The notes: generated from the sequence alone by a model not told the origin. DNA of 63,694 nucleotides from Paludibacteraceae bacterium (GCA_017444065.1 JAFSXJ010000102.1:1-63694); one strand, 5' to 3'; shown: positions 1 to 11,206, numbered from the stretch's first letter. A program made the numbers and translations.

Positions 1-2631
1 CAGCTCATCAACTCCAACGCCGAGGTGGATGATATCGACCACTTGTCAAACCGTCGTGTCCGTACTGTAGGCGAGCAAATCTACAACCAGTTCGGCATAG
101 GTCTGGCGCGTATGGCCCGTACAATCCGTGAGCGAATGAACGTTCGCGATACGGAGGTGTTCACGCCGACCGACCTCATCAACGCCAAGGCTATATCCAG
201 CGTCATCAACTCATACTTCGGTACGAACGCGCTGAGCCAGTTCATGGATCAGCAGAACCCGTTGGCGGAGATCACGCACAAGCGCCGTATGTCGGCCCTT
301 GGCCCCGGTGGTCTGAGCCGTGAGCGCGCAGGCTTCGAGGTGCGTGACGTGCACTATACCCACTATGGTCGTCTCTGTCCTATCGAGACACCGGAAGGTC
401 CGAACATCGGTCTTATCTCGTCGCTCTGTATCTATGCGAAAATCAACGACCTCGGATTCATCGAAACCCCGTATCGTAAAGCAAAAGACGGTGTAGTTGA
501 CCTCAACAACGACAATGTCGTTTACCTCAGTGCTGAAGATGAAGAGCACAACTATGTAGCTCAGGGTAACGCACCGTTGGACGAGACCGGTCACTTCATC
601 CGCAAGAAGGTTAAGGCTCGTCACCTCGACGACTTCCCTGTAGTTGCGCCCGAGCAGATCAACCTCATGGACGTTGCTCCGTGTCAGATTGCATCTATCG
701 CAGCCGCACTCATTCCGTTCCTGGAGCACGATGATGCCCACCGTGCATTGATGGGATCGAACATGATGCGCCAGGCAGTACCTCTGCTGCGCAACGAAGC
801 ACCTATCGTCGGTACAGGTATCGAGGAGCAACTGGCTAACGACAGCCGTACGCAGATTGTTGCCGAAGGCGACGGCGTGGTAACGTATGTTGACGCCAGT
901 GTTATCAAGGTACATTACGACCGCTCGGAGGAAGAGGAGTTCATCAGCTTCGTTTCTTCGGAGAAGGAGTACAAACTGCCGAAGTTCGAGAAGACCAACC
1001 AGAATACCACTATCGACCTCCGTCCGGTTGTCCGCAAGGGTGACCATGTGACTAAAGGTCAGCTGCTGACCGAAGGTTACGCCATCGAAGGTGGCGAGTT
1101 GGCTCTCGGTAAGAACCTGATGGTGGCTTATATTCCTTGGAAAGGTTACAACTACGAGGATGCCATCGTGCTTAGCGAGCGTATGGTTCGCGAGGATATG
1201 TTCACCTCGGTTCACGTAGTTGAGCAACTGCTTGACGTTCGTGAGACGAAACGTGGTCTGGAAGAGTTCACGGCGGACATCCCGAACGTGAGCGACGACA
1301 CCACAAAGGACCTTGACGAGAACGGTATCGTTCGTATCGGCGCATCTATCAAGCCGGGTGATATTATCATCGGTAAGATTACACCGAAGGGCGAGAGCGA
1401 TCCTTCACCTGAGGAGAAGTTGCTGAAGGCTATCTTCGGTGACAAGGCAGGTGACGTTAAGGACGCTTCACTCAAGGCTTCGCCGTCACTCGATGGTGTA
1501 GTGATTGAGAAGAAACTCTACATGCGTGCGCAAAAGGACCGCAAGGCTAAGATGGCGGATAAGGAATTGCTGCTCAAGATGGATACGAAGTTCGAAGCAC
1601 AGGCTGACGAACTGAAGACTATCCTGATTGACAAGCTGTCCTTGCTCTTGAAGAACCAGACCAGCAACGGTGTCAAGGATATCGTTGATACTGATCTCGT
1701 GCCCAAGGGACAACAGTTCACGCGCGAACTGCTTGAGGCTATCGACTATGCTACCGTTCTGCTTGAGAACTGGACGAATGATGAGTATAAGAACGACCTC
1801 GTACGCCGTTGCATCCTCAACTACCTGACCAAGTACAAGGAGATGGAGGCTGAACTTAAGCGTGAGCGCTTCAACCTCACTATCGGTGACGAACTGCCGA
1901 CTGGTATCCAGCAGCAGGCCAAGGTCTATATCGCCAAGCGTCGTAAGATCCGCGTAGGTGACAAGATGGCGGGCCGCCACGGTAACAAGGGTATCGTCAG
2001 CAAGATCGTTCGCGTTGAGGATATGCCGTTCCTGGCTGACGGTACGCCGGTGGATATCGTGCTGAACCCGATGGGTGTGCCTTCACGTATGAATATCGGT
2101 CAGATCTTCGAGGCTGTCCTCGGCTGGGCAGGCCGCGAGTTGGGCGTTAAGTTTGCTACGCCTATCTTCGACGGCTGCTCGCTCCAGGAGCTTGACGAGT
2201 GGACCGACAAGGCCGGTCTGCCGCGTGCCGGTAAGACACAACTTTATGACGGTGAGACCGGTGAGCCGTTCGACCAGATGGCTACCGTCGGCGTGACCTA
2301 CTTCATGAAGCTCGGTCACATGGTTGACGACAAGATGCACGCCCGTTCGATTGGCCCGTACAGCTTGATTACCCAGCAGCCGTTGGGTGGTAAGGCTCAG
2401 TTCGGTGGTCAGCGTTTCGGTGAGATGGAGGTTTGGGCGCTCGAAGCACACGGCGCCGCACATACGCTCCAGGAGATTCTGACTGTCAAGTCCGACGATG
2501 TGATGGGCCGTGCACGCACATACGAGGCTATTGTGAAGGGTGAGACATTCCCGACACCGGGTATCCCCGAGTCTCTGAACGTGCTGCTGCATGAGTTGCA
2601 AGGTTTGGCTTTATCAATTACACTTGAATAA
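1..2631 (+). CDS. rpoB: DNA-directed RNA polymerase beta subunit (5' end missing)
   Basis: This is the C-terminal part of the RNA polymerase beta subunit, the catalytic core partner of RpoC in transcription. The reading frame is open from base 1, so the true start lies upstream of the window; roughly the first third is missing (about 876 codons are present against about 1270 in Bacteroidota). Visible landmarks are the central RHGNKG motif (about 1975-1992), the [19 protein letters not shown] stretch near 2385-2440 and the C-terminal KSDDVMGR segment, all highly conserved in RpoB. It ends with TAA 12 bases before rpoC, so the two are clearly co-transcribed. The promoter must lie outside the window, probably upstream of ribosomal protein genes. 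Confidence 0.98.
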   Translation, partial: QLINSNAEVDDIDHLSNRRVRTVGEQIYNQFGIGLARMARTIRERMNVRDTEVFTPTDLINAKAISSVINSYFGTNALSQFMDQQNPLAEITHKRRMSALGPGGLSRERAGFEVRDVHYTHYGRLCPIETPEGPNIGLISSLCIYAKINDLGFIETPYRKAKDGVVDLNNDNVVYLSAEDEEHNYVAQGNAPLDETGHFIRKKVKARHLDDFPVVAPEQINLMDVAPCQIASIAAALIPFLEHDDAHRALMGSNMMRQAVPLLRNEAPIVGTGIEEQLANDSRTQIVAEGDGVVTYVDASVIKVHYDRSEEEEFISFVSSEKEYKLPKFEKTNQNTTIDLRPVVRKGDHVTKGQLLTEGYAIEGGELALGKNLMVAYIPWKGYNYEDAIVLSERMVREDMFTSVHVVEQLLDVRETKRGLEEFTADIPNVSDDTTKDLDENGIVRIGASIKPGDIIIGKITPKGESDPSPEEKLLKAIFGDKAGDVKDASLKASPSLDGVVIEKKLYMRAQKDRKAKMADKELLLKMDTKFEAQADELKTILIDKLSLLLKNQTSNGVKDIVDTDLVPKGQQFTRELLEAIDYATVLLENWTNDEYKNDLVRRCILNYLTKYKEMEAELKRERFNLTIGDELPTGIQQQAKVYIAKRRKIRVGDKMAGRHGNKGIVSKIVRVEDMPFLADGTPVDIVLNPMGVPSRMNIGQIFEAVLGWAGRELGVKFATPIFDGCSLQELDEWTDKAGLPRAGKTQLYDGETGEPFDQMATVGVTYFMKLGHMVDDKMHARSIGPYSLITQQPLGGKAQFGGQRFGEMEVWALEAHGAAHTLQEILTVKSDDVMGRARTYEAIVKGETFPTPGIPESLNVLLHELQGLALSITLE

Positions 2632-2643
2632 ATTTGACGAATT

Positions 2644-5600
2644 ATGGCTTTAAGACAAGATAACAAGAAATCCGGCTTCACCAAGATCACCATTGGTCTG
2701 GCTTCGCCGGAAGAGATCATGAACATCTCCAGTGGCGAGGTGCTCAAGCCCGAGACTATCAACTACCGCACCTACAAACCGGAGCGTGATGGTCTGTTCT
2801 GCGAGCGTATTTTCGGTCCTACGAAAGATTACGAGTGTAACTGTGGTAAGTACAAACGCATTCGCTACAAAGGTATCGTCTGCGAGCGATGCGGCGTAGA
2901 GGTAACGGAGAAGAAGGTGCGCCGTGAGCGTATGGGACACATCAAACTGTGTGTGCCTGTTGCGCATATTTGGTACCTGCGTTCCCTGCCCTCGAAGATT
3001 GCGGCATTGCTCGGCGTACCGACGAAGAAACTTGAGGCAGTCATCTATTATGAGAAATATATCGTTGTTCAGGCTGGTGCTATGAACGGTGAGGAGTTCA
3101 ACTCCGATCATGATATTATCGAGGATAAGATTCTGCTTGATGAGGATGAACTCGCAACCGTTATGAGCCGTCTGCCGGAAGGCAACCGCGAGCTTGAGGA
3201 TACCAACCCTGACAAGTTCATCGCCAAGATGGGTGCTGACGCCATCTACGACCTGTTGGCTAAGTTGGATCTGGATGTTCTGGCTGACGAACTTCGTCAC
3301 CGTGCTGATACCGACAGCTCCAACCAGCGCAAGCAGGAGGCGCTCAAGCGTCTGCAAGTGGTTGAGGCTTTCCGTGCCGCTCAGGGCAGGAACCGTCCGG
3401 AGTGGATGATCCTGAAGGTCATTCCCGTTACTCCGCCGGAGCTCCGTCCGTTGGTACCGCTGGATGGCGGACGTTTCGCCACATCCGACCTCAACGACCT
3501 CTATCGTCGCGTGATTATACGTAACAACCGTCTGCGTCGTCTCATCGAGATCAAAGCTCCCGAAGTTATTCTCCGCAACGAGAAGCGTATGCTTCAGGAG
3601 GCTGTGGACAGCCTGTTCGACAACAGCCGTAAGACTACGGCTATCAAGAGCGAGGCCAACCGTCCGCTGAAGTCGCTCTCTGACTCGCTGAAAGGCAAGC
3701 AGGGACGTTTCCGTCAGAACTTGCTCGGTAAGCGTGTGGACTTCTCTGCCCGTTCGGTTATCGTGGTTGGTCCGGAGCTGAAGATGCACGAGTGCGGTCT
3801 GCCTAAGGAGATGGCTGCCGAGCTGTACAAACCGTTCATCATCCGCAAACTCATTGAGCGCGGTATAGTGAAGACGGTTAAGTCGGCGAAGAAGATCATC
3901 GACCGCCGCGACCCCGTTATCTTCGAGATTCTGGAGCACGTGATGGAAGGTCACCCCGTATTGCTCAACCGTGCACCGACCCTGCACCGTCATGGTATTC
4001 TGGCCTTCCAGCCGAAGATGATTGAGGGTAAGGCTATTCAGCTGCACCCGCTGTCCTGCGCCGGCTTCAACGCTGACTTCGACGGTGACCAGATGGCCGT
4101 ACACCTTCCGCTTTCCAACGAGGCTATCCTCGAGGCACAGTTGCTCATGCTCGGCTCGCACAACATCCTCGACCCCGCTAACGGCAATCCTATCACCGTT
4201 CCTTCGCAGGACATGATTCTTGGTCTGTATTACATCACCAAGGAGCGTGCCGGCGTCAAGGGTGAAGGGCTGACCTTCTATAGCGAGGAGGAGTGCACTA
4301 TTGCCTTGAATGAGGGTAGGGTTGACATACACGCCAAAGTGCGCGTGCGCATCAAGGAGATGATTGACGGCCAGCTCACACAGCATATCATCGATACCAC
4401 TCCCGGTCGTGTGATGGTTAACCAGTACATGCCGAAGGAGATTGGCTTCCAGAACATGGTGCTCAAGAAGAGTGCGGTCAAGAATATCATCTCCATGGTT
4501 ATCAAGACCTGCGGTGTGGCTCGTACGGCTAAGTTCCTTGACGACATCAAGGACCTCGGTTACTACATGGCCTTCAAGGGTGGCTTGAGCTTCAACCTCA
4601 ACGATATTCTTATCCCAGAGGAGCGCGCTGACCTTATCGCTAAGGGTAATGCAGAAGTTGAGGCTATCACCGAGAGCTATAACTTCGGTGAGATGTCTGA
4701 CGACGAGCGTTACAACAAGGTCGTTGACACCTGGGGACGTATAGACAACGAGGTGACCGACATCCTGATGAAGCACATGCAGGAGGCGGACCAGGGCTTC
4801 AACTCCGTATATATGATGATGGACTCCGGAGCCCGTGGTAACAAGCAGCAGATCAAGCAGCTGGCGGGTATCCGTGGCTTGATGGGTAAACCTCAGAAAG
4901 CCGGTTCGACTGACACGCGTACCTCTATCGAGAACCCTGTGCTCGCGAACTTCAAGGAGGGTATGTCCGTGCAGGAGTACTTCATTTCTACCCACGGTGC
5001 CCGTAAGGGTCTGGCGGATACCGCACTGAAGACAGCCGACGCCGGTTATCTGACACGTCGTCTAGTCGATGTATCGCATGATATGATCATCACCGAGGAG
5101 GACTGCGGCACACTCCGTGGCTTGGTGGCTCGCGCTATCAAGCAGAACGATACCGTTGTGGCTACCCTCTCGCAGCGTATCCTGGGTCGCGTAAGCGTTC
5201 ACGATATCGTTGACGAAGACGGTACGCTTATCGTTGCTGCAGGCGAAGAGATCCGCGAGGCTGCTTGTGATGCTATCGAGCGCGCAGGTATCGAGGAGGT
5301 GGAGATTCGTTCCGTCCTCACTTGCGAGGCCAAGCATGGTCTCTGCGCCAAATGCTACGGTCGCAACCTGGCTACACGTCTCATGGTGCAGAAGGGCGAG
5401 GCGGTCGGCGTGATTGCCGCTCAGGCTATCGGTGAGCCGGGTACACAGCTGACCCTGCGAACATTCCACTCCGGAGGTTTGGCAGGTGGCGCTACGGCTG
5501 AGAATACCTACTCGCTGCCTCACACCGGTATCGTGGATATTGAGGATATTCGTACTATCAAGACCGAAGCCGGTGACACCATCGTTGTCAGCCGTCTGAA

Positions 5601-6942
5601 CGAGCTCCAGCTCAAGGACGAGAAGACCGGTGTGGTAATCAACACCTTCAATATCCCGTACGCTTCCAAGCTCTTCATCGAGCCCGGACAGAAGTACGAC
5701 AAGGGTACGCTCGTATGCGAGTGGGATCCCTACAAGGCATCCCTCGTTATCGAGCAGGCGGGTACGTTGCGCTATCAGGATGTTATCGAAGGTATCACTT
5801 GCAAGAGTGAGACCGACGAGCAGACCGGTAAGCGTGAGGTCAGCATCACCGACACCAAGGACAAGACCAAGATGCCTACCGCGAATATCATTGACAAGGA
5901 AGGCAACATCATTCGTTCCTACAACCTGCCTGTCAAGGCTGTGCTCGTGCACAACGACGGCGAAGAGGTTAAGGTCGGTGACCTGTTGTTCACCAACACA
6001 CGTTCGTTCGGTACCGCAGGTGATATTACCGGTGGTCTGCCGCGTGTAACGGAGCTCTTCGAGGCACGTAATCCGTCCAACCCCGCTATCGTGGCTGAGA
6101 TTGACGGCGAGATCAGCTTCGGCAAGATCAAACGTGGCCAGCGCGAACTGACCATCACATCCAAGCTCGGCGAGACCAAGTCGTACCTCATCCCGCTCTC
6201 GAAGCAGATTCTTGTGCAGGAAGGCGACTATGTACGCGCCGGTGTACCTTTGTCCGACGGTGCTATCACGCCCGAGGATATCCTTTCCATCAAGGGACCG
6301 ACTGCTGTACAGGACTACATCGTCAACGAGGCGCAGAACGTCTATCGTATGCAGGGTGTGGAGATCAACGACAAGCACTTTGAGATTATCGTTCGCCAGA
6401 TGATGCGCAAGGTCGAGATTCTCGACGCTGGTGATACACACTTCTTGGACAACCAGGTGGTTGACAAGCGTGACTTCATCGAGGAGAACGACCGTATCTG
6501 GGGCAAGAAGGTCGTTGAGAACGCCGGTGACAGTGAGGTGCTCCGCGAAGGACAGATCATCACTGCCCGCCGTCTGCACGACGAGAACTCGACGCTTCGC
6601 CGCAAGGACAAGAAGCTTGTTCAGGTGCGCGACGCCAAGAGTGCTACGGCTAAGCAGATCCTGTTAGGTATCACGCGTGCCGCTCTGGGTACGAAGTCGT
6701 TCATCTCGGCTGCTTCGTTCCAGGAGACCACGAAGGTGCTCAACGAGTCCGCTATCCAGGGCAAGATTGATAACCTTGAGGGCATGAAGGAGAACGTTAT
6801 CTGCGGTAACCTCATCCCGGCAGGTACAGGTCTGCGTGAGTTCGGCAGACTCGTGGTGCACAACTCCGCCGAGTATGCCGCCATGCAGGCTGCCCGTATG
6901 GCGCAGGAATACGATCCCAGCACGCCGATGCGTGACTTCTAA
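2644..6942 (+). CDS. rpoC: DNA-directed RNA polymerase beta' subunit
   Basis: Complete beta' subunit, 1432 residues, the normal size for Bacteroidota. It carries the catalytic magnesium-binding motif [12 protein letters not shown] (about residue 474 onward). The N-terminal zinc-binding cysteines are in the [20 protein letters not shown] region. A second zinc site shows as [13 protein letters not shown] near residue 900. The start ATG at 2644 follows rpoB by 12 bases and matches the family N-terminus (MALRQDNKK). The gene ends immediately before a strong hairpin terminator. Identification rests on long stretches of near-invariant sequence. Confidence 0.99.
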   Translation: MALRQDNKKSGFTKITIGLASPEEIMNISSGEVLKPETINYRTYKPERDGLFCERIFGPTKDYECNCGKYKRIRYKGIVCERCGVEVTEKKVRRERMGHIKLCVPVAHIWYLRSLPSKIAALLGVPTKKLEAVIYYEKYIVVQAGAMNGEEFNSDHDIIEDKILLDEDELATVMSRLPEGNRELEDTNPDKFIAKMGADAIYDLLAKLDLDVLADELRHRADTDSSNQRKQEALKRLQVVEAFRAAQGRNRPEWMILKVIPVTPPELRPLVPLDGGRFATSDLNDLYRRVIIRNNRLRRLIEIKAPEVILRNEKRMLQEAVDSLFDNSRKTTAIKSEANRPLKSLSDSLKGKQGRFRQNLLGKRVDFSARSVIVVGPELKMHECGLPKEMAAELYKPFIIRKLIERGIVKTVKSAKKIIDRRDPVIFEILEHVMEGHPVLLNRAPTLHRHGILAFQPKMIEGKAIQLHPLSCAGFNADFDGDQMAVHLPLSNEAILEAQLLMLGSHNILDPANGNPITVPSQDMILGLYYITKERAGVKGEGLTFYSEEECTIALNEGRVDIHAKVRVRIKEMIDGQLTQHIIDTTPGRVMVNQYMPKEIGFQNMVLKKSAVKNIISMVIKTCGVARTAKFLDDIKDLGYYMAFKGGLSFNLNDILIPEERADLIAKGNAEVEAITESYNFGEMSDDERYNKVVDTWGRIDNEVTDILMKHMQEADQGFNSVYMMMDSGARGNKQQIKQLAGIRGLMGKPQKAGSTDTRTSIENPVLANFKEGMSVQEYFISTHGARKGLADTALKTADAGYLTRRLVDVSHDMIITEEDCGTLRGLVARAIKQNDTVVATLSQRILGRVSVHDIVDEDGTLIVAAGEEIREAACDAIERAGIEEVEIRSVLTCEAKHGLCAKCYGRNLATRLMVQKGEAVGVIAAQAIGEPGTQLTLRTFHSGGLAGGATAENTYSLPHTGIVDIEDIRTIKTEAGDTIVVSRLNELQLKDEKTGVVINTFNIPYASKLFIEPGQKYDKGTLVCEWDPYKASLVIEQAGTLRYQDVIEGITCKSETDEQTGKREVSITDTKDKTKMPTANIIDKEGNIIRSYNLPVKAVLVHNDGEEVKVGDLLFTNTRSFGTAGDITGGLPRVTELFEARNPSNPAIVAEIDGEISFGKIKRGQRELTITSKLGETKSYLIPLSKQILVQEGDYVRAGVPLSDGAITPEDILSIKGPTAVQDYIVNEAQNVYRMQGVEINDKHFEIIVRQMMRKVEILDAGDTHFLDNQVVDKRDFIEENDRIWGKKVVENAGDSEVLREGQIITARRLHDENSTLRRKDKKLVQVRDAKSATAKQILLGITRAALGTKSFISAASFQETTKVLNESAIQGKIDNLEGMKENVICGNLIPAGTGLREFGRLVVHNSAEYAAMQAARMAQEYDPSTPMRDF

Positions 6943-6947
6943 TCATC

Positions 6948-7002
6948 AAAAGGATAACTCCTTTTACAGAGAAATGCAGGCCCACAGCCTGCATTTCTTT
7001 TT
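6948..7002 (+). terminator. rpoBC transcription terminator (two hairpins)
   Basis: Two inverted repeats follow the rpoC stop. The first pairs 6948-6954 with 6959-6965 (7 bp, loop TAAC). The second is a perfect 11-bp stem, 6971-6981 with 6987-6997, loop CCACA, followed by TTTTT. The second is a textbook intrinsic terminator. Its T-run overlaps the stop codon of the convergent glycosyltransferase gene (stop at 7001-7003). Confidence 0.9.
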
Positions 7003-7969
7003 ATCCGAGACTCTCTCGTAAATTAATGTAGATCTGGTATATCCGTAAACTACACCATCGGTGCTTGTGCACAAGGCGGCAAACGATGTATGCGCTACGT
7101 TTGAGGCGGTGCATCTGACGTGCCTCTTCCTGCCGGAACAGGTCTGCGTATTTCTTGCGGAGCGCAAAGTCGCGGGTGTGAAGCATCAGGTGCGTCTTGT
7201 CTGCCACTTTGTCGTACTCAGTGAGTTCGTTGTACGTGTCGTGCATGCCTAATTGCTTGAGGTATGCGTCAGCGCATTGCCAGAAGGTTATCAGGTTCTC
7301 GAATTGCCGTTCTGAACGTGTGGCGGAACATGAGTCCGGGCGTATCATGTACCGATACACGACATCTTTCACAGTTTCAATCTTTTGGGCATTCCCGCAG
7401 ACGTACATACTGAGCAAACGGTCTGAACCGTAGATTATTCCTTCGGGAGTATGCCCGAGCGAAGCCAATAGTACCGAACGTTTGTATATCTTCGCTACGG
7501 CACTTCGGGGGAAACGGTCAGTCAGAAAGTCTTCTATCGGCGTATTGCCGGAGGGAATATATGCTTCGTCTGTCGTTTGACGGTTCTGCTCAATGCGAAT
7601 CATTGCTCCGCATACGACATCCGCATCGGTAGAGGTGGCTTTGTTTGCAAGTATTTCTACCGCGTTGTCCGGAATGCAGTCGTCGGGATCAACGAATATG
7701 ATATAGTCGCCTGTCGCTTGTAAGATACATTGCCGGCGCGTATATGCCGTACCGCGATTTGAGTCGTTGCTATGGATGAGCACTTGCGTGAGGTTGGGGT
7801 AATCCTTGAGTGTGCGTTGCAGAACGGCAATACTTTCATCAGTTGAGCAGTCGTCCACGAAGATATATTCGAGACGCTCATACGTCTGCTCCGTCAGCGA
7901 GCGAACGCATCGCTCAATGTACGGCGCTACATTGTAGACGGGAACACATATGGATACCAGTGGAGTCAT
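7001..7969 (-). CDS. glycosyltransferase family 2
   Basis: A 322-residue GT-A fold glycosyltransferase that would transfer a sugar from a nucleotide-sugar donor to a glycan acceptor at the cytoplasmic face. The N-terminus reads VSICVPVYNVAPYIERCVRS, the classic GT2 opening. It is followed by the EYIFVDDCSTDES motif and the metal-binding DPDD (IIFVDPDDCIPD). No transmembrane segments are evident. The ATG at 7969 is chosen because it overlaps the stop of the upstream glycosyltransferase by four bases (ATGA) and begins the conserved domain directly; a longer frame upstream would only shadow that gene. It is the last gene of a minus-strand operon. The acceptor and sugar cannot be told from the sequence. 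Confidence 0.9.
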   Translation of the reverse strand: MTPLVSICVPVYNVAPYIERCVRSLTEQTYERLEYIFVDDCSTDESIAVLQRTLKDYPNLTQVLIHSNDSNRGTAYTRRQCILQATGDYIIFVDPDDCIPDNAVEILANKATSTDADVVCGAMIRIEQNRQTTDEAYIPSGNTPIEDFLTDRFPRSAVAKIYKRSVLLASLGHTPEGIIYGSDRLLSMYVCGNAQKIETVKDVVYRYMIRPDSCSATRSERQFENLITFWQCADAYLKQLGMHDTYNELTEYDKVADKTHLMLHTRDFALRKKYADLFRQEEARQMHRLKRSAYIVCRLVHKHRWCSLRIYQIYINLRESLG

Positions 7970-9033
7970 CTTACTGTTTCGTAAATCTGTTTCAGTTCTG
8001 CGCCGACTGACGCAAACGAGTACTGCAAGCCTTGCCGGCGGATGGTCTCTCGGTCGTAATCTTGACAATGGTCAAGCATCTTGTCTATCGCTTGCGTCAG
8101 CTCCTCGTCATTGCCGGGCGTCACCAGCATGCCGTTCGATTCGTTCACCATCTCCGGTATGCCGCCCACGCGCGTCGAGATGATTGGCACACCTTTGGCG
8201 AGACTCTCGGAGATCACTACCGGCGCGTTCTCGTAGTTCGACGGCAGAATGAACACATCCGCCTTGTCAAACTCGTCAGCCACCTGATGCGGCGTCAGTT
8301 CGCCCGTCCACTCTAATAATCCTTCAGGCAGCCCCAAAGCCTCCGCATATGCGCGCACCTCCTGGTAGTCCACGCCTGTGCCTACCAATGTCATGCGCCA
8401 GTCCTGACGTTTCTCCGCCAGCATCTTCGCCGCCCGTAGCAGGCCTTTCACATTCTTCGCCCGCTCATCGAAGCAACTCACATGCAGGAGTGTCTTTACT
8501 TTTGGAGTTTTTGATATTTCGGTATCTCGATATTTCGAGTTGTCGGGATGTCGAGGTTTCGAATAGAAGAACTCATCCACCACATTGTTTATCTTTCGTG
8601 TGTTCTTGTTCTCCAGCCCGCACGCCTTCATCGCCTCTGCCAGCCGGTCGCTCACGCACAGCAGCATGCTTGCTTCGCGAACGATCTTCGCGTACAGCCT
8701 CCGTTTCCATGCCGGCACCTGCATGTACATCCCGTTCTCCGGCAGGTAGCCGCTCCAGTGCTCGACGATGATATACGGTATCCCGTACCGCCGTTTCAGC
8801 CATCGCGCCAGCACGCCTTGCTTCTGCACCACATTCAGTTGTACTACGTCCGGCAGTCCCCATTCGCGCTTCAATCGCCGCCACTGACGCCACATGTCGC
8901 GCCAGCCTTGCGAATGAATGACGCGCACATCCACACCTTGCGCGCGCACAGCATCCGCATGCTTCTGCACGAACAGTCCCGCCATCGCATCGCGCGCGTC
9001 AGGATACCAAGGTGTGAGATAGAGTACCTTCAT
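7966..9033 (-). CDS. glycosyltransferase family 4
   Basis: A 355-residue GT-B glycosyltransferase beginning MKVLYLTPWYPDARDAMAGL, typical of family 4 enzymes of cell-surface glycan synthesis. The C-terminal donor-binding half contains DVFILPSNYENAPVVISESL and GVPIISTRVGGIPEMV, the usual E-x7-E region. Between the two halves, around residues 156-178, lies a low-complexity stretch (FYSKPRHPDNSKYRDTEISK) that interrupts otherwise conserved sequence just before TLLHVSCFDERAKNVKG. It is encoded by a short tandem repeat (8500-8566) and looks like an in-frame insertion. The gene overlaps the downstream GT2 gene by four bases and follows the FemAB-like gene by 52 bases. Confidence 0.9.
   Translation of the reverse strand: MKVLYLTPWYPDARDAMAGLFVQKHADAVRAQGVDVRVIHSQGWRDMWRQWRRLKREWGLPDVVQLNVVQKQGVLARWLKRRYGIPYIIVEHWSGYLPENGMYMQVPAWKRRLYAKIVREASMLLCVSDRLAEAMKACGLENKNTRKINNVVDEFFYSKPRHPDNSKYRDTEISKTPKVKTLLHVSCFDERAKNVKGLLRAAKMLAEKRQDWRMTLVGTGVDYQEVRAYAEALGLPEGLLEWTGELTPHQVADEFDKADVFILPSNYENAPVVISESLAKGVPIISTRVGGIPEMVNESNGMLVTPGNDEELTQAIDKMLDHCQDYDRETIRRQGLQYSFASVGAELKQIYETVR
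8500..8566 (-). repeat. in-frame short tandem repeat inside GT4 gene
   Basis: The plus strand reads variations of a 9-12 base unit (TATCTCGATATTTCGAG, then TCGGGATGTCGAGG). It is unlike the surrounding codons and sits where family 4 enzymes normally have a tight linker. The frame is kept. Confidence 0.6.
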
Positions 9034-9056
9034 GAGTGCAACGAATTTTGTTTAAA

Positions 9057-9084
9057 AATTTTTGATAATTTTGGTAATTGTTGA
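9057..9084. repeat. copy 1 of dispersed GATAATTTTGRTAATTGTTGAC repeat
   Basis: Core TTTGATAATTTTGGTAATTG followed by TTGAC, lying between the FemAB-like stop and the GT4 start. Here its orientation is opposite to transcription of the flanking genes. The same core recurs near 10.6, 10.8, 15.7, 16.3, 17.2, 18.1 and 52.1 kb. Confidence 0.8.
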
Positions 9085-9085
9085 C

Positions 9086-10102
9086 CTAATACCTCCTCTT
9101 CTCCCACCACTTGTTCACCCACAGCATCAACGCGAACGACGGCCGGTATAACCTGCTCACGCTGTAGTAGTTGACCGCCTTCGATCCGAACTGCCTGTAG
9201 TGGTTCGCAACGCCCTCGTTGTCGTTACCGCCTTCGAAGTCAAACTGCAGCCCTTTCTCTTTTGCCAGACGGATAGCCTCGGCTGCCAGACGTGCCGATG
9301 CGCCGGTCTCGGCTGCCGAAGGCAGATAGGCGGGTATCAGGTAGTACATGTACCGTTTGTCCCACACCACGAACGCTGCGGCTACCGTACGCATATCGTT
9401 GTCCGCCTGCCGTTCGCTGATGCGGATGATGGCTGACTGTCCTGCCCGACGCGTCTTGCGCTCCAGCACCAGCAGGAACTCGCGCGAGTACGTCAGTTTG
9501 TGGTTGCGTTCGCCCATGCACTCCGTGTGAAAGCGGTAGAACTCTTCGGGCGACATACCATAATCTATTGACAACTCCCTGGCGCGTTCTATCTGCCGCT
9601 TCTTGTTCTTCGAGAACGACTCCTCCACTGCGGCTATATCTGTCAGGTTGTCAATGCGGTACGTCACGCGCTCCTCGATCTTCATCCCGCGTTTGGAGAG
9701 CCAGTGAGGCATAGGGTTGCCGACAGCATATTTCTGGTAGTAGTAGGCTATATGCATCGTGCGCAACCGCTTGGCTATCAGTTTCGCCAGACGCTCCTGC
9801 ATGTCAGGCGACGCCTGCACCTCGCTGTTTAGCCATATGCCGCCGAACTGCGTCATCTGCGGCATCAGTATGAACCTGTACCACAGCCGTTTGCGCAGCA
9901 GGTACGGCATCGCAGCCACCACCTCATTCTCTGCCTCCGGATTACTAACCTCTGACTTCTTGCTTCTGACCTCTGATCTCATTATCAGCATCACATCCCA
10001 CTCCTTGCCGGCGCACACGGCTTCCAGCCACCACGGCTGCATCATCACCGGCATCTCCGGATGCTGCTTGCAGAACGCTGCATATTGCTCTTTGTTTGAC
10101 AT
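9086..10102 (-). CDS. FemAB-like / GNAT-fold acyl or aminoacyl transferase
   Basis: A 338-residue protein with the layout of the peptidoglycan-bridge or lipid II aminoacyltransferase-like family (FemAB/GNAT fold) found beside glycan genes in Bacteroidales. Recognisable parts are the opening QPWWLEAVCAGKEWDV, a central SFSKNKKRQIERAREL helix and the C-terminal GLQFDFEGGNDNEGVANHYR signature followed by FGSKAVNYYSV. Residues about 40-54 (MRSEVRSKKSEVSN) are low complexity and appear inserted between DVMLI and EVVAAMPYLLRKR. The start at 10102 is directly downstream of a good Bacteroidota promoter. It is the first gene of the operon with the two glycosyltransferases. The true substrate is unknown; a role in modifying a surface polymer is inferred from context. 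Confidence 0.8.
   Translation of the reverse strand: MSNKEQYAAFCKQHPEMPVMMQPWWLEAVCAGKEWDVMLIMRSEVRSKKSEVSNPEAENEVVAAMPYLLRKRLWYRFILMPQMTQFGGIWLNSEVQASPDMQERLAKLIAKRLRTMHIAYYYQKYAVGNPMPHWLSKRGMKIEERVTYRIDNLTDIAAVEESFSKNKKRQIERARELSIDYGMSPEEFYRFHTECMGERNHKLTYSREFLLVLERKTRRAGQSAIIRISERQADNDMRTVAAAFVVWDKRYMYYLIPAYLPSAAETGASARLAAEAIRLAKEKGLQFDFEGGNDNEGVANHYRQFGSKAVNYYSVSRLYRPSFALMLWVNKWWEKRRY
9941..9982 (-). repeat. in-frame short repeat inside FemAB-like gene
   Basis: The plus strand reads CTAACCTCTGACTTCTTGCT then TCTGACCTCTGATCTC, a degenerate TCTGACTTC tandem. It encodes RSEVRSKKSEVSN in a position expected to be a short loop. Confidence 0.6.
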
Positions 10103-10130
10103 GTCTCTTTGTGCTTTGCGGTTTGCGCCG

Positions 10131-10162
10131 CAAAGTTACAAAAAAAAACTGACATATGCAAA
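10131..10162 (-). promoter_or_regulatory. promoter for FemAB-GT4-GT2 operon
   Basis: On the minus strand TTTG (10162-10159) is followed after 20 bases by TAACTTTG (10138-10131). The spacer holds the CATATGTCA and T-run seen in other promoters of this window. The start codon lies about 30 bases downstream. Confidence 0.85.
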
Positions 10163-10572
10163 TAATTTGCACAAAAAACGCATGTGCCATGCGTGTCTCG
10201 TTTCCTACGCTCATACGTCTGAGTCCTTATGTGCGATATATCGGCAATATAGTCAAGTCCGTCGTTACGTATGATTTCAGGCGGACAAAAATGCGATATG
10301 CGTGGTACACGAGTGCGGGATAAAAAGTTTGGCACGGTTTTTGTGGTTATGAAAGATGAAAAGATTAGCTCAATGTGGCTGATGTGTATTCAGTTACGAG
10401 TCTGTAACGTATAAGAAATTTCCCAGTAATCACACTCTAATAACGGTGAAACAACCCTGTAATCACCCCGTTCAATATCGGCGAGGTGTCTAGTCATTGT
10501 GTACTCAGTTCGTGCATGAGACGCTCTATGCTTGAGTACGGAATTGACGGAAAGAACGGAATATGCTTTTAG

Positions 10573-10600
10573 GTCAACAATTGCCAAAATTTGCCAAAAG
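10573..10600. repeat. copy 2 of dispersed repeat (reverse orientation)
   Basis: GTCAACAATTGCCAAAATTT then GCCAAAAG is the reverse complement of a variant of the GATAATTTTGGTAATTGTTGAC core. Confidence 0.65.
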
Positions 10601-10703
10601 GCGATGGATATTCATTAGTGTCCCGGAAAATTTAACCAAAACCTATAAAACCCCGAAACGTCTGTTAGTCCGGAATGTCCAAAAATGATTCAAAAATTCT
10701 TTT

Positions 10704-10778
10704 GTCAAATATACCCGATATTACCAAATATTGTAATTGATCATTGTCGAAATATTGGATATGTTGGTAATATTTGAC
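10704..10778. repeat. imperfect AT-rich palindrome
   Basis: GTCAAATAT near 10704 is mirrored by ATATTTGAC ending at 10778. Inner ATATTACCAAATATT pairs imperfectly with AATATTGG and TTGGTAATAT. It could form a long hairpin; function unknown. Confidence 0.5.
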
Positions 10779-10830
10779 TTGTTGTGTCCGTTGTGTTTTG
10801 GGAACATTTTGGGTCTTTTTTTGACAAATA

Positions 10831-10854
10831 TTGATAATTTTGGTAATTGTTGAC
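10831..10854. repeat. copy 3 of dispersed repeat
   Basis: TTGATAATTTTGGTAATTGT then TGAC, forward orientation, in the non-coding stretch before the large secreted protein gene. Confidence 0.75.
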
Positions 10855-11067
10855 TTATCAAATCCTTCCCCTTCCGCATTTCTCCCTCAACCACCTCCCT
10901 GACTACGAGCCACTTCGAGGTTTTGTCGGGGTCTATTCGGAGGCGAACCCAAGGCAAACCGAAGTTTAACAGGAGTCTGACAGGGTGCGAGGTGGTGTGT
11001 CAAAATGTTCGTATTTTAAGGTGAAAAGCAAAAAAATGAACATTTTTTATAAAAATTTGCGTAAATA

Positions 11068-11099
11068 TTTGCATATATCAAATCTTTTTTGTAACTTTG
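11068..11099 (+). promoter_or_regulatory. promoter for large secreted repeat protein
   Basis: TTTG (11068-11071), a 20-base spacer containing CATATATCA and a T-run, then TAACTTTG (11092-11099). This is the same extended form as upstream of gapA and the FemAB-like gene. Confidence 0.85.
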
Positions 11100-11206
11100 C
11101 GGTCGGAATAATGCCTAAAAACGCCTGTGACGTAGTTATGTGATGTAATTATTGCATAATTAGGGGCATTTTGCAAATGATGCTAACAACAACACAAACC
11201 GACTAT

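Larger units (their letters stand above)
10163..11067. other. long intergenic region without a supported gene
   Basis: About 0.9 kb between divergent promoters with no convincing coding sequence. The short open frames here (for example 10390-10587 and 10721-10957, minus) have no recognisable domain and are built partly from repeats. The region holds a reversed repeat copy (10573-10600), a forward repeat copy (10831-10854) and an imperfect AT-rich palindrome (10704-10778). It may be decayed sequence. Confidence 0.7.

Noticed and set aside
2650-4995. Long minus-strand open frame (781 codons) over rpoC
   Set aside because: It is a shadow of the strongly biased rpoC codons and matches no known protein type. 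The plus-strand gene is certain.
7001-8068. Longer glycosyltransferase start at 8068
   Set aside because: The extra residues read the end of the upstream GT4 gene in another frame. The ATG at 7969 gives the normal family start and an ATGA overlap.
10390-10957. Two minus-strand short frames as genes
   Set aside because: They overlap the dispersed repeats and palindrome, show no domain and have no start signals.
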